This document shows positions 1 through 7,118 of a DNA stretch of 8,774 bases, piece after piece (positions within the stretch are counted from its first letter, which is position 1; every line of letters begins with the position of its first letter). The notes below the pieces were generated by a model. The model had not been told where the DNA came from and made no database searches. It saw only the letters and a program-made list of their open reading frames with translations. A program made the position numbers and the translations under genes. Location of the stretch: NCBI GenBank assembly GCA_002070755.1, contig MWDY01000232.1, positions 1 through 8,774 of the forward strand, read 5' to 3'. The stretch is from Spirochaetes bacterium ADurb.Bin110 (GTDB lineage: Bacteria; Spirochaetota; Spirochaetia; Treponematales; Rectinemataceae).

Positions 1-2358
1 GAAATAGAAAAGCAGATAAAAACCGCTGAATTATTGCCCCAAAAATGCTGCTACTACTGCGTGTATGGTCAAAAAGAAGCAGATGACTTGCATAGACAGT
101 GCCCCTATCGAAGCAAGGTTGCAAACGATTTTCATTGTCGAAGATTTAGAAACTTGATGATGCGCCACTTTTCAGCCTCAAATTATCATCGCCTCATGGT
201 GAGGGCCACGCAGGCATTAGAAAAGCTCTACCCAGAGGAGTTGAGCGCTACTCTATATCTCGAACATGGAGATAAGGAGATTCAGTCAATTGCAGTGCGT
301 TCCTTGGGGCATAGTCCAAGTTTGGATCATTTCAGTAAACTTCTATTTTACCTAGAGTGCGATAGTACGGCAAAAGCCGCCCACGAAGGTCTTTCCGAGC
401 TCCTTAGTACTCACTCGAATTTCATACCAAAGACAATCGATGCTTTTGTACACTCTACTGGTGTGCTCCATCAAAGGCTGGCAGATGTGCTCTCCTATAG
501 AATCGAGTATATAATCGCAAAATTGGTAGGCTATGATCACGATGTAGCCAAAGGCATAATCGATGAGCTTATCAGAATGGGCCATGTCACGGAGATCATC
601 GAATTCTTAAAAAGCAATAAGAATATCGAGCTCGAGGCAGAGCTTATCGCCATCATTAAACCGCAATTGCAGGATAATGCGTTACTCGCAAGAGAATGTG
701 GGCTTTTTTTGCCCGACGCTCTCCTAGAAAAGCTAGGCCTTGAGCGACTATCTCGTAGCGAGCCTGATAGGCAAGAGAAACTAAATAAAAAAATGATTCA
801 CTGGATGTATGGAATTATCGCGGTAGCAGTTTGTTTTTTCCCTATAATATATGTTGTGCGGTTTTATCCGAGGATCGCCACGCTGTCCTTCATAGAGAAC
901 ATGAAATATTTTGTTCTAAATTTCAATGTGACCTTTGCTTATTATGCCATTGCAGTCAATCTGATTTACCTTGTGCTATTGTTCTTTTCGAGGCTGAATA
1001 TTCGAAGGGAGGCTAAGCTCTGGGAACTCAAGAAGGCCACAATGTTCTTCAAACCCCGCATGCTGCCCTCGGTCTCGATCATCGCACCAGCCTATAATGA
1101 AGAAAGGACCATCATCCAGAGTGCAAATTCACTACTTAACCTCAGATATCCAGACCATGAGCTAGTTATCGTCAATGACGGATCCAAAGATGCCACTCTC
1201 AAAACTCTCATCGATTACTTCGATCTCAAAAGGACAGATTTTCCCTATGAACAGAGACTTCCGCATTACCCGATACGAGGCATTTATACTAACCCCTCTA
1301 TACCGAACCTGGTAGTAGTCGATAAAGAAAATGGTGGTAAGGCCGATACTCTCAATGCAGGTATTAATGTTTCATCTAAAGAATACTTCTGTGGTATCGA
1401 TGCAGATTCGCTCTTGGAATCAGATGCTTTGCTCAAGGTTGCAGCGCTCACTCTTGATTATGGTGTTGAAACTCCAGCTCTAGGCGGCAATGTATTCCCC
1501 ATCAATGGCTGCAAAGTCGACAAAGGAAAGATCGAAAGAATCGGTGTGCCAAATCAATGGCTTGCGCGACTTCAAAGTGTTGAATATATGCGGGCCTTTA
1601 TGTGTGGTCGGCTTGGATGGGATTACCTAAACTCTCTCCTTATAATCTCAGGAGCTTTCGGGCTTTTTAGAAAAGAACGCATCGTGGAAGTTGGTGGATA
1701 CCTGACCAGTAAAAGTCAGTACCAGCGAGATACTGTTGGCGAAGATATGGAACTCGTAGTTCGCATTGCGCGCAGCATGCATGAAGCAAAGCGTCCTTAC
1801 CGCATAAGCTATGCCTTCAATGCTAACTGTTGGACGGAAGTACCAGAAAAACTTTCCAGCTTGAAAAAACAGCGATATCGCTGGCAACGTGGTCTCGTCG
1901 ACATTATGCATTTTCATAAGAAGCTGATTTTTAACCCAAAATATGGCCTGATGGGCATTTTGGCAATGCCCTACTTTCTCATATTTGAGATGATTGGGCC
2001 TCTTTTCGAAATTCAAGGCTATGTTATGGTCTTTCTAGCCGCAATATTTGGCATATTGAGCGCAAGGATAGCGCTTTTGCTTTTCTTTGGTTCGGTGCTT
2101 ATGGGCATTTTTATCTCCATAATGTCGCTGAAAACAGCTGAAAGACATGACATCTACTATGACTATCGAGATACCTTCAGATTGATCGGCACAGCGATTG
2201 TAGAGAATTTTGGTCCTCGCCAACTCTTTTCTACTTGGCGAGCCAGTGGTTTTGTCAAAGCGATGCAGAAACCTCAAGGCTGGCAAAAATTCGAGCGGAA
2301 AGGCTTTGTAGGAAAGGAGCCTTCAGCCGCAAGCACAGAAGGAATTGTCCATCTATGA
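1..2358 (+). CDS. Processive family-2 glycosyltransferase (beta-glycan synthase type) with N-terminal Cys cluster and HEAT-like region; 5' end outside window
   Basis: Inner-membrane GT2 enzyme, probably polymerising a beta-linked polysaccharide from a nucleotide sugar on the cytosolic face and extruding it. Residues are numbered from the TTG at 34, but the frame is open back to base 1 and no SD precedes that TTG, so the true start is probably upstream. Residues 5-35 hold a Cys cluster (CCYYC, then C23 and C35) that could bind a metal. Residues 50-240 are amphipathic helices resembling HEAT/ARM repeats. TM segments lie near 258-278 and 300-318. The GT-A domain shows APAYNEE (351-357), NDGS (381-384), NGGKADTLNAG (433-443), the DAD metal site (456-458), SGAFGLFRK (539-547), GED (569-571, likely catalytic Asp) and QRYRW (613-617, the QxxRW of processive enzymes). 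Further TM segments occupy about 634-698, and a C-terminal tail with NFGPRQ and ERKGF is typical of these synthases. There is no PilZ domain at the C-terminus, unlike BcsA. The stop overlaps the next start. GT2 assignment is firm; the polymer is unknown. Confidence 0.93.
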   Translation, partial: EIEKQIKTAELLPQKCCYYCVYGQKEADDLHRQCPYRSKVANDFHCRRFRNLMMRHFSASNYHRLMVRATQALEKLYPEELSATLYLEHGDKEIQSIAVRSLGHSPSLDHFSKLLFYLECDSTAKAAHEGLSELLSTHSNFIPKTIDAFVHSTGVLHQRLADVLSYRIEYIIAKLVGYDHDVAKGIIDELIRMGHVTEIIEFLKSNKNIELEAELIAIIKPQLQDNALLARECGLFLPDALLEKLGLERLSRSEPDRQEKLNKKMIHWMYGIIAVAVCFFPIIYVVRFYPRIATLSFIENMKYFVLNFNVTFAYYAIAVNLIYLVLLFFSRLNIRREAKLWELKKATMFFKPRMLPSVSIIAPAYNEERTIIQSANSLLNLRYPDHELVIVNDGSKDATLKTLIDYFDLKRTDFPYEQRLPHYPIRGIYTNPSIPNLVVVDKENGGKADTLNAGINVSSKEYFCGIDADSLLESDALLKVAALTLDYGVETPALGGNVFPINGCKVDKGKIERIGVPNQWLARLQSVEYMRAFMCGRLGWDYLNSLLIISGAFGLFRKERIVEVGGYLTSKSQYQRDTVGEDMELVVRIARSMHEAKRPYRISYAFNANCWTEVPEKLSSLKKQRYRWQRGLVDIMHFHKKLIFNPKYGLMGILAMPYFLIFEMIGPLFEIQGYVMVFLAAIFGILSARIALLLFFGSVLMGIFISIMSLKTAERHDIYYDYRDTFRLIGTAIVENFGPRQLFSTWRASGFVKAMQKPQGWQKFERKGFVGKEPSAASTEGIVHL
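2337..2358 (+). promoter_or_regulatory. SD and ATGA stop/start overlap coupling the synthase to the next gene
   Basis: AGAAGGA (2337-2343) lies 11 nt before the ATG at 2355. That ATG shares four bases (ATGA, 2355-2358) with the TGA stop of the glycosyltransferase. This arrangement normally gives translational coupling and decides the start of the downstream protein. It also places a positively charged tail and a TM segment at its N-terminus. Confidence 0.8.
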
Positions 2359-5300
2359 TTACGCGAATTACAGAAAGATGGCGGACTCGTCTTCTCTGGA
2401 TCATTGGAATAGCGCTGCTTGCTTTGTCTACTTTGCTTATCGCTTTGCCTTTTGTGCTCTGGAGGTGCGAACCCTATCATCCGCTCGAAATATGGGTTGT
2501 CGATAAGACTGTACCTTACACGGATTTTAGGGAGCATGCAGGGCTTTTTTGGCTTCTCGACAACAACAAGATAGCAAAACCTGACACAAAGAAACTCTAT
2601 AATGTACACACTGATTACTATGGCTTTTACCCTGTATCTAATTCTCCAGCTAATTACGAATGGCGCAGCAATTCTCTGCCGGAAACAAGTAAGAAGCCAG
2701 ACCTTATATATATTGCCGATACCTATGGTGTGTATCGCGATGACTATATGCAGAAAAAGTCACCTGAAGATAATTCATCATTGCTTTATGGAGGCCTAGA
2801 TGGCAATGATTGCAAAATCATTCAAAGCGCCCTTGGTCAAGGCAATACATTCATTGCCGAATTTAACACCGCAGCCTCGCCAACCAATGCTAAAAATAGA
2901 GACCTCTTAGGCCGCCTCATTGGGCTCTCGTGGCGAGGCTGGATCGGCAATTACTATGATGACCTTGCTCCCCATGGAAGCGTCCCAGCCTGGATTGTAC
3001 AGAATTGGGAATCCGCATTGAATCAGAAATGGACATTTTCCGGCCGCGGAATCGTACTTCTCAATGAAAGGGGTGATATCGAAGTACTCACCGAGAAAGA
3101 GGATATAAGCCCTAAAGGCATGAAGATGGTCCTCAATGCGCCATGGGACAGCGAAATTGGCGTAAAAAAGCCAGTCTCATATCGATATTGGTTCGAATGG
3201 GTTACTGCCGACCCTCTTTTGGAAGAAGTTGCGCACTATGAGCTCAATCTCAAGCCAGAGGGCAAGAAAAAATTGGATCGATTGAACTTGCCCACCACTT
3301 TTCCGGCCATAGTCCGCTATAAGAATGAGCAATATACGAGCTGGTATTTTGCGGGCGATTTTGCTGATCTTCAATTCTCGGGAACATCGTATCGAGTAAA
3401 AGGCATTCAGGCTATAAAGCGAATCCTTACAGATGAAACAGTGGAGGATAATAGTTGCTTTTTTTGGAAGGCCTATGCTCCAATTATGAACTATATTCTC
3501 GAGGAAAATAGAAAACAGAGGGCAGAGTTTAATGCCATCCAAAAGCCTATCGAGGTTCGAGTCCCTGTCCGTGCGATCAGAGAAGGCTTTCAGCTTACTT
3601 CTTCATCAGGAGATTGGAATACAATTTTTGTGAGAAGCGTCAATTTAGGGACAGCGGAGCCCGGCAAATTTTTTACAGAATTTCCTAATGAGATCGATAC
3701 CTACCTTCGATGGCTGGCCATGATTGCCGATATGGGGGCCAATACCGTGCGCATCTACACGCTATTGCCGCCTGAATTCTATCGTGCGTTAGCTATCTAT
3801 AATATGACCCATTCCGAAGCGACGCTTTTATTGCTTCAAGAAATCTGGCCTGAGGAACATCCTCCTGGAAATGACTTCTTGCAGCCATTGTATCAAGAAG
3901 CCTTTAAAAAGGAGATCGGTTATGTGATCGATGCTGTCTATGGCCGCGCAAATATACCTGAAAGAAAAGGCCGCGCCTGGGGTATATACAGCACCGATGT
4001 ATCTAAGTGGTTATTGGGTTGGCTTGTCGGACGAGAACTCGAAAGTGTGGAAGTACTACAGACCGATGCAAATCATCAAGGCATTGCTTATGCAGGAAAG
4101 TTTATCTCCGCAGGCAAGGCAGCCTCGGCAACAGAGGTCTGGCTCGCAGAATCTCTCGATGCTGTCTCAATAATCGAATATGAGAGCTATCAAACCCTGC
4201 ACCCTGTAGGTATTGTCAGTTGGCCAACGCTCGATCCTATACAGCATGACACCGAATGGGATCCCATAACAGGAAAGAAAAACCGTTGGAATGACTGTTC
4301 AAGTATCCAGATCGAACATCTCGAAACATCACCTCTTATGACTGCTGGGCTATTCGGTGCTTATCATATATACCCCAATTATCCAGATTTCATTGTCAAT
4401 GAACCTTCGTATAATCTATACAAAGACTCTGTAGGCATTCTGAGATATGGCAGATATCTCGAAGAATTTATAAAGACACATGTGCGCTATCCTGCCATAG
4501 TTGCCGAATTTGGAATCGCGAATGGTGCAGGGGTTGCGCATCTCTCGCCCGATGGGCTTCATCATGGAGGCAGCGATGAAGCTACTGCTGGCAGGGATAT
4601 CCTACGTATGTACGATGCAATCCAAAAAACAGGCTATACTGGCGCTTCGATATTTGAATTTATGGATGAATGGCCAAAGAAAACCTGGATACAAGAACCA
4701 TTCATAATACCATTCGATCGCAGAGTTCTATGGCACAATGCAGTAGACCCAGAGCAGAATTATGGCCTTATAGCGAATGAAAGCATAGCCCCCACTGCCC
4801 CAGAGAAGACCATTCAAGGCAGTGGCGCGCTGATGCAGCTAGATATTGCCCATGATGCTACCTACCTCTACCTAACCGCAACGCTTTCGGCTGATAATCT
4901 TATTAACGGTAATGAAATACTAATCGGTATCGATACCTATAAAAGGGCGGTGGGGCAGATGGCTTGGCCAAGAGGGCTTGGAACCACTGCCTCAGGCATG
5001 GAATTCTTGCTAGAAATAAAGCCGCAAGAGATGCGACTACAGGTTATTCCATCCTATAACATCGCCAGAGCGAGATATGCAAGCACCTTGATGCACAGCG
5101 GAGCATTCAGCGATATCGACATGCTAGTAAACGGCAAGGTGATCACCAAGGATGGAACTATGATACCAGAGAAGCGCTTCAATGCTTCTATTCTTCGCCA
5201 GGGCGAATTCGATGAATCTGGAAATCTCTGGAATGTCCAAGGGAATATTCTGCGTGTGCGTATCCCCTGGAATCGCCTCAATGTTACCGACCCTTCATCG

Positions 5301-5600
5301 CTGAAAGTGCTCGATGACAGCCGCTCGATCGATAATCCCGTTACCGATCAACTAAAAACTATTGTCACCGATGGGTTTGTGTTCGATGCTCTTGTCTTAG
5401 ATAGCACATCGGGGAAAGTAATAGGCAAACTCGAAGCAAACATAGATGCGCCATATATCTGGTCGGGCTGGGAAGATACGCCGCCCTATTGCGAGCGACT
5501 CAAGAAAAGCTATTTCATCGTCCGCGATTTGTGGGGAGCTCAAGCAGAAGAAGAAATGACAATACGTAAGGAATTCATCGAAGCGCAAAGTGGCAGATGA
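2355..5600 (+). CDS. Membrane-anchored multidomain glycoside-hydrolase-like protein (GATase-like + GH-A-like TIM barrel + CBM9/DOMON-like domain)
   Basis: A 1081-residue protein, probably anchored in the inner membrane and facing the periplasm. The N-terminus is basic, followed by one TM helix (13-35). Residues ~45-385 look like a class I amidotransferase-like alpha/beta domain used as a non-enzymatic module: strands near KPDLIYIADTYGVY (114-127) and NTFIAEFN (164-171), and YFAGDFAD (331-338). I see no convincing Cys-His-Glu triad. Residues ~400-790 resemble a clan GH-A barrel: GANTVRIYT (461-469), GWLVGRELE (555-563) with E561 as candidate acid/base, HIYPNYP (671-677) at the usual strand-6 position, IVAEFG (715-720) with E718 as candidate nucleophile, and FEFMDEW (767-773). 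LWHNAVDPEQNYG (792-804) leads into a beta-rich C-terminal domain (~825-1080) resembling CBM9/DOMON folds. The coupling to the synthase suggests trimming, release or guiding of the nascent polymer. An alternative TTG start at 2235 is rejected. Catalysis is inferred; I cannot name a CAZy family. Confidence 0.85.
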   Translation: MITRITERWRTRLLWIIGIALLALSTLLIALPFVLWRCEPYHPLEIWVVDKTVPYTDFREHAGLFWLLDNNKIAKPDTKKLYNVHTDYYGFYPVSNSPANYEWRSNSLPETSKKPDLIYIADTYGVYRDDYMQKKSPEDNSSLLYGGLDGNDCKIIQSALGQGNTFIAEFNTAASPTNAKNRDLLGRLIGLSWRGWIGNYYDDLAPHGSVPAWIVQNWESALNQKWTFSGRGIVLLNERGDIEVLTEKEDISPKGMKMVLNAPWDSEIGVKKPVSYRYWFEWVTADPLLEEVAHYELNLKPEGKKKLDRLNLPTTFPAIVRYKNEQYTSWYFAGDFADLQFSGTSYRVKGIQAIKRILTDETVEDNSCFFWKAYAPIMNYILEENRKQRAEFNAIQKPIEVRVPVRAIREGFQLTSSSGDWNTIFVRSVNLGTAEPGKFFTEFPNEIDTYLRWLAMIADMGANTVRIYTLLPPEFYRALAIYNMTHSEATLLLLQEIWPEEHPPGNDFLQPLYQEAFKKEIGYVIDAVYGRANIPERKGRAWGIYSTDVSKWLLGWLVGRELESVEVLQTDANHQGIAYAGKFISAGKAASATEVWLAESLDAVSIIEYESYQTLHPVGIVSWPTLDPIQHDTEWDPITGKKNRWNDCSSIQIEHLETSPLMTAGLFGAYHIYPNYPDFIVNEPSYNLYKDSVGILRYGRYLEEFIKTHVRYPAIVAEFGIANGAGVAHLSPDGLHHGGSDEATAGRDILRMYDAIQKTGYTGASIFEFMDEWPKKTWIQEPFIIPFDRRVLWHNAVDPEQNYGLIANESIAPTAPEKTIQGSGALMQLDIAHDATYLYLTATLSADNLINGNEILIGIDTYKRAVGQMAWPRGLGTTASGMEFLLEIKPQEMRLQVIPSYNIARARYASTLMHSGAFSDIDMLVNGKVITKDGTMIPEKRFNASILRQGEFDESGNLWNVQGNILRVRIPWNRLNVTDPSSLKVLDDSRSIDNPVTDQLKTIVTDGFVFDALVLDSTSGKVIGKLEANIDAPYIWSGWEDTPPYCERLKKSYFIVRDLWGAQAEEEMTIRKEFIEAQSGR

Positions 5601-5690
5601 TCCTATGATCTAACGCCATAGCATCCTAGGCAGGATAAGTACGATAAAGAAGGATGAACAGCATGCATTTTTCTGATAATATGATTCTCC
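5601..5690 (+). other. Short intergenic region before the GH18 gene, no clear terminator
   Basis: This 90-nt gap contains a weak 5-bp hairpin (ATCCT at 5623-5627 with AGGAT at 5632-5636) that has no T-tract, so it is unlikely to stop transcription. An SD-like AAAGAAGGA (5646-5654) sits too far (about 37 nt) from the GH18 ATG to serve it, but is 9 nt from an out-of-frame ATG at 5663. A GATAAT at 5675-5680 could be a -10 box that would give an almost leaderless GH18 message, but I see no matching -35. Read-through from the upstream gene is also possible. Confidence 0.35.
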
Positions 5691-6947
5691 ATGATGAAAA
5701 GAATATTTCATCCAAGCATTCTATCTGTAGCAATGATTGCAATTGCCGTTGATTTAGCTTTTTCTTCTGCTCTGACCAAACCTATTGCAAAGAAGGAGTA
5801 CAGAAATGTGGGATATGTATTCCATAAGAATTGTGACATCAACACTTTAGATGTAACCAAAATCACTCATCTCAATTATTCGTTCGGCTTGATTTACAAT
5901 AGAGAATATGAAGCATTAGGAAATGAAACAAACCCCGATGTAATTGTACCTCATGATTTTGACGATAGTCTGCTGCATACAATCTATTTGTCCGATAAGG
6001 TTGAAAGCGATCTTTCAAGAATCTATATTTTGAAAGAGAAGAACCCTGTCTTGAAAATTCTTTTATCTGTAGGTGGATGGGGATGTAGAGGATTCTCAGA
6101 TGCTGCTGCATCTAATGATGCAAGAAAAGCTTTTGCACAATCCTGCAGGAAGATTATCGACAGATTTGGACTTGATGGGATTGATTTGGACTGGGAATAT
6201 CCTGTCATAGGGGGATGGGGATCAATAAAATCTAGACCCGAAGATAAGCAGAACCTTACTTTGTTATTGAAAGAAGTGAGAAAAACGATAGGCAATGACA
6301 AATTGTTGACAATAGCCGGCTCACCAAGTGTTAGTTTCTCAAATGGCGAATGGATAGAATTCCAAAATGTAATAGATCTGCTAGACTACATAAACATCAT
6401 GACATATGATTTTGGGAACGGCACATGTTATTTTGATTCGGCATTATATCCTTCTAAAACATGGAAAACAAAATCTGATCACGACGACTATAATATAGAT
6501 ATGGCAGTAAAACTATATTTGAAGAATGGATGCCCAGCAGAGAAAATAAATGTTGGGATTTCATTTGGGGCGAGCATACCAAAAGTTGTAGTATCCAATA
6601 ATAAGCTATGGAAGGCTATATCCAAAAAGCTAAATACGGTGGGCTTTTTTACATCTAAAGATCCTCTTATAAAAAAAGTAAAGGATTTGCTAGAAGATAA
6701 GAATGGCTTCCATAAAGAATGGGACGAACAAGCCAAGACAATGTATATAAGTACTGATCTATTAAATGTCAGACAATTTGTCATGAGTTACATTGAACCC
6801 CAAGGCCTATCTGAAAGAACTAAGTATATCAAAGACAATAACCTAGGAGGAATAATGTTTTGGGAATTTGGTGCTGATTATGACAACTCTTTAGTTTCGC
6901 AGATTGCAAGAGAACTCGATATTAACCGATTAGGCGAAAAGCCATGA
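5691..6947 (+). CDS. Secreted GH18 chitinase-like glycoside hydrolase
   Basis: A 418-residue single-domain GH18 enzyme, expected to hydrolyse beta-1,4-GlcNAc-type polymers (chitin, chitooligosaccharides or related glycans) by substrate-assisted catalysis. The N-terminus has a signal peptide: MMKR, a hydrophobic stretch (10-24) and a likely signal peptidase I site after SSA (A27). The barrel carries the classic marks: LSVGGWG (125-131, the SxGG strand-3 motif), DGIDLDWE (162-169, complete DxxDxDxE with E169 as general acid and D167 as its partner), MTYD (237-240) and GGIMFWEF (386-393) with W391 at the end of strand 8. The usual MPFYGR-like strand-6 motif is replaced by VGISFGAS (288-295). There is no obvious chitinase insertion domain and no carbohydrate-binding module. 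The start is an ATGATG with no adjacent SD; either Met could be used. Base use is AT-rich (lines sampled at 33-43% GC versus mostly 42-53% upstream), suggesting a separate origin. The position after the synthase pair suggests, but does not show, action on the same polymer. Confidence 0.92.
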   Translation: MMKRIFHPSILSVAMIAIAVDLAFSSALTKPIAKKEYRNVGYVFHKNCDINTLDVTKITHLNYSFGLIYNREYEALGNETNPDVIVPHDFDDSLLHTIYLSDKVESDLSRIYILKEKNPVLKILLSVGGWGCRGFSDAAASNDARKAFAQSCRKIIDRFGLDGIDLDWEYPVIGGWGSIKSRPEDKQNLTLLLKEVRKTIGNDKLLTIAGSPSVSFSNGEWIEFQNVIDLLDYINIMTYDFGNGTCYFDSALYPSKTWKTKSDHDDYNIDMAVKLYLKNGCPAEKINVGISFGASIPKVVVSNNKLWKAISKKLNTVGFFTSKDPLIKKVKDLLEDKNGFHKEWDEQAKTMYISTDLLNVRQFVMSYIEPQGLSERTKYIKDNNLGGIMFWEFGADYDNSLVSQIARELDINRLGEKP

Positions 6948-7118
6948 TTTGCTGCATGATAAGCTACGAAATTTTCGATGCTTGATTACCAAAAGAAGAA
7001 ATATTTTATGCTTGTTTTATGATATGTTTCTCAGGTTGAGCCATTGGCTAAAGACAAAAAAGAGAGCCCTAGTATGCTAAGGGCTCTCTTTGATTACCAA
7101 AGCTTCTTAGCTAAAGAA
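6948..7118. other. Convergent intergenic region with a 12-nt direct repeat
   Basis: This 171-nt AT-rich spacer separates the GH18 stop from the stop of the minus-strand lipoprotein gene. Besides the terminator it holds two copies of TTGATTACCAAA, at 6982-6993 and 7090-7101, the second abutting the terminator stem. I see no small gene with an SD and no RNA gene. Confidence 0.5.
7059..7091. terminator. Bidirectional rho-independent terminator between convergent genes
   Basis: A perfect 12-bp inverted repeat, AAAGAGAGCCCT (7059-7070) and AGGGCTCTCTTT (7080-7091), encloses a 9-nt loop. On the minus strand the stem is followed by a run of T (complement of the A-run 7056-7061), which makes a strong terminator for the lipoprotein gene whose stop codon is at 7119-7121. 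On the plus strand the trailing T-run is short (TTTGATT), so termination of the GH18 message is plausible but weaker. Confidence 0.88.

Noticed and set aside
34..36. TTG as the true start of the glycosyltransferase
   Set aside because: The frame is open to base 1 with no stop, and there is no SD before this codon. The gene most likely begins left of the window.
1648..2016. Minus-strand frame of 122 residues inside the glycosyltransferase
   Set aside because: It is antisense to conserved GT2 motifs and has no SD or recognisable domain; a shadow frame.
2235..2354. Longer N-terminus of the second gene from a TTG at 2235
   Set aside because: It would overlap 120 nt of the conserved glycosyltransferase tail. 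The extension is not signal-like, while the ATG at 2355 has an SD and is followed directly by a basic segment and a TM helix.
3177..3542. Minus-strand frame of 121 residues inside the second gene
   Set aside because: Antisense to a continuous, domain-rich reading frame, with no supporting features; a shadow frame.
4398..4406. NEP at residues 682-684 of the second protein as the GH-A acid/base motif
   Set aside because: It follows the HIYP strand-6 motif and precedes the AEFG strand-7 motif, so it lies in a loop too late in the barrel. E561 is the better candidate.
5599..5636. Terminator after the second gene
   Set aside because: Only 4-5 bp stems are present and neither is followed by a T-run, so an intrinsic terminator is not supported.
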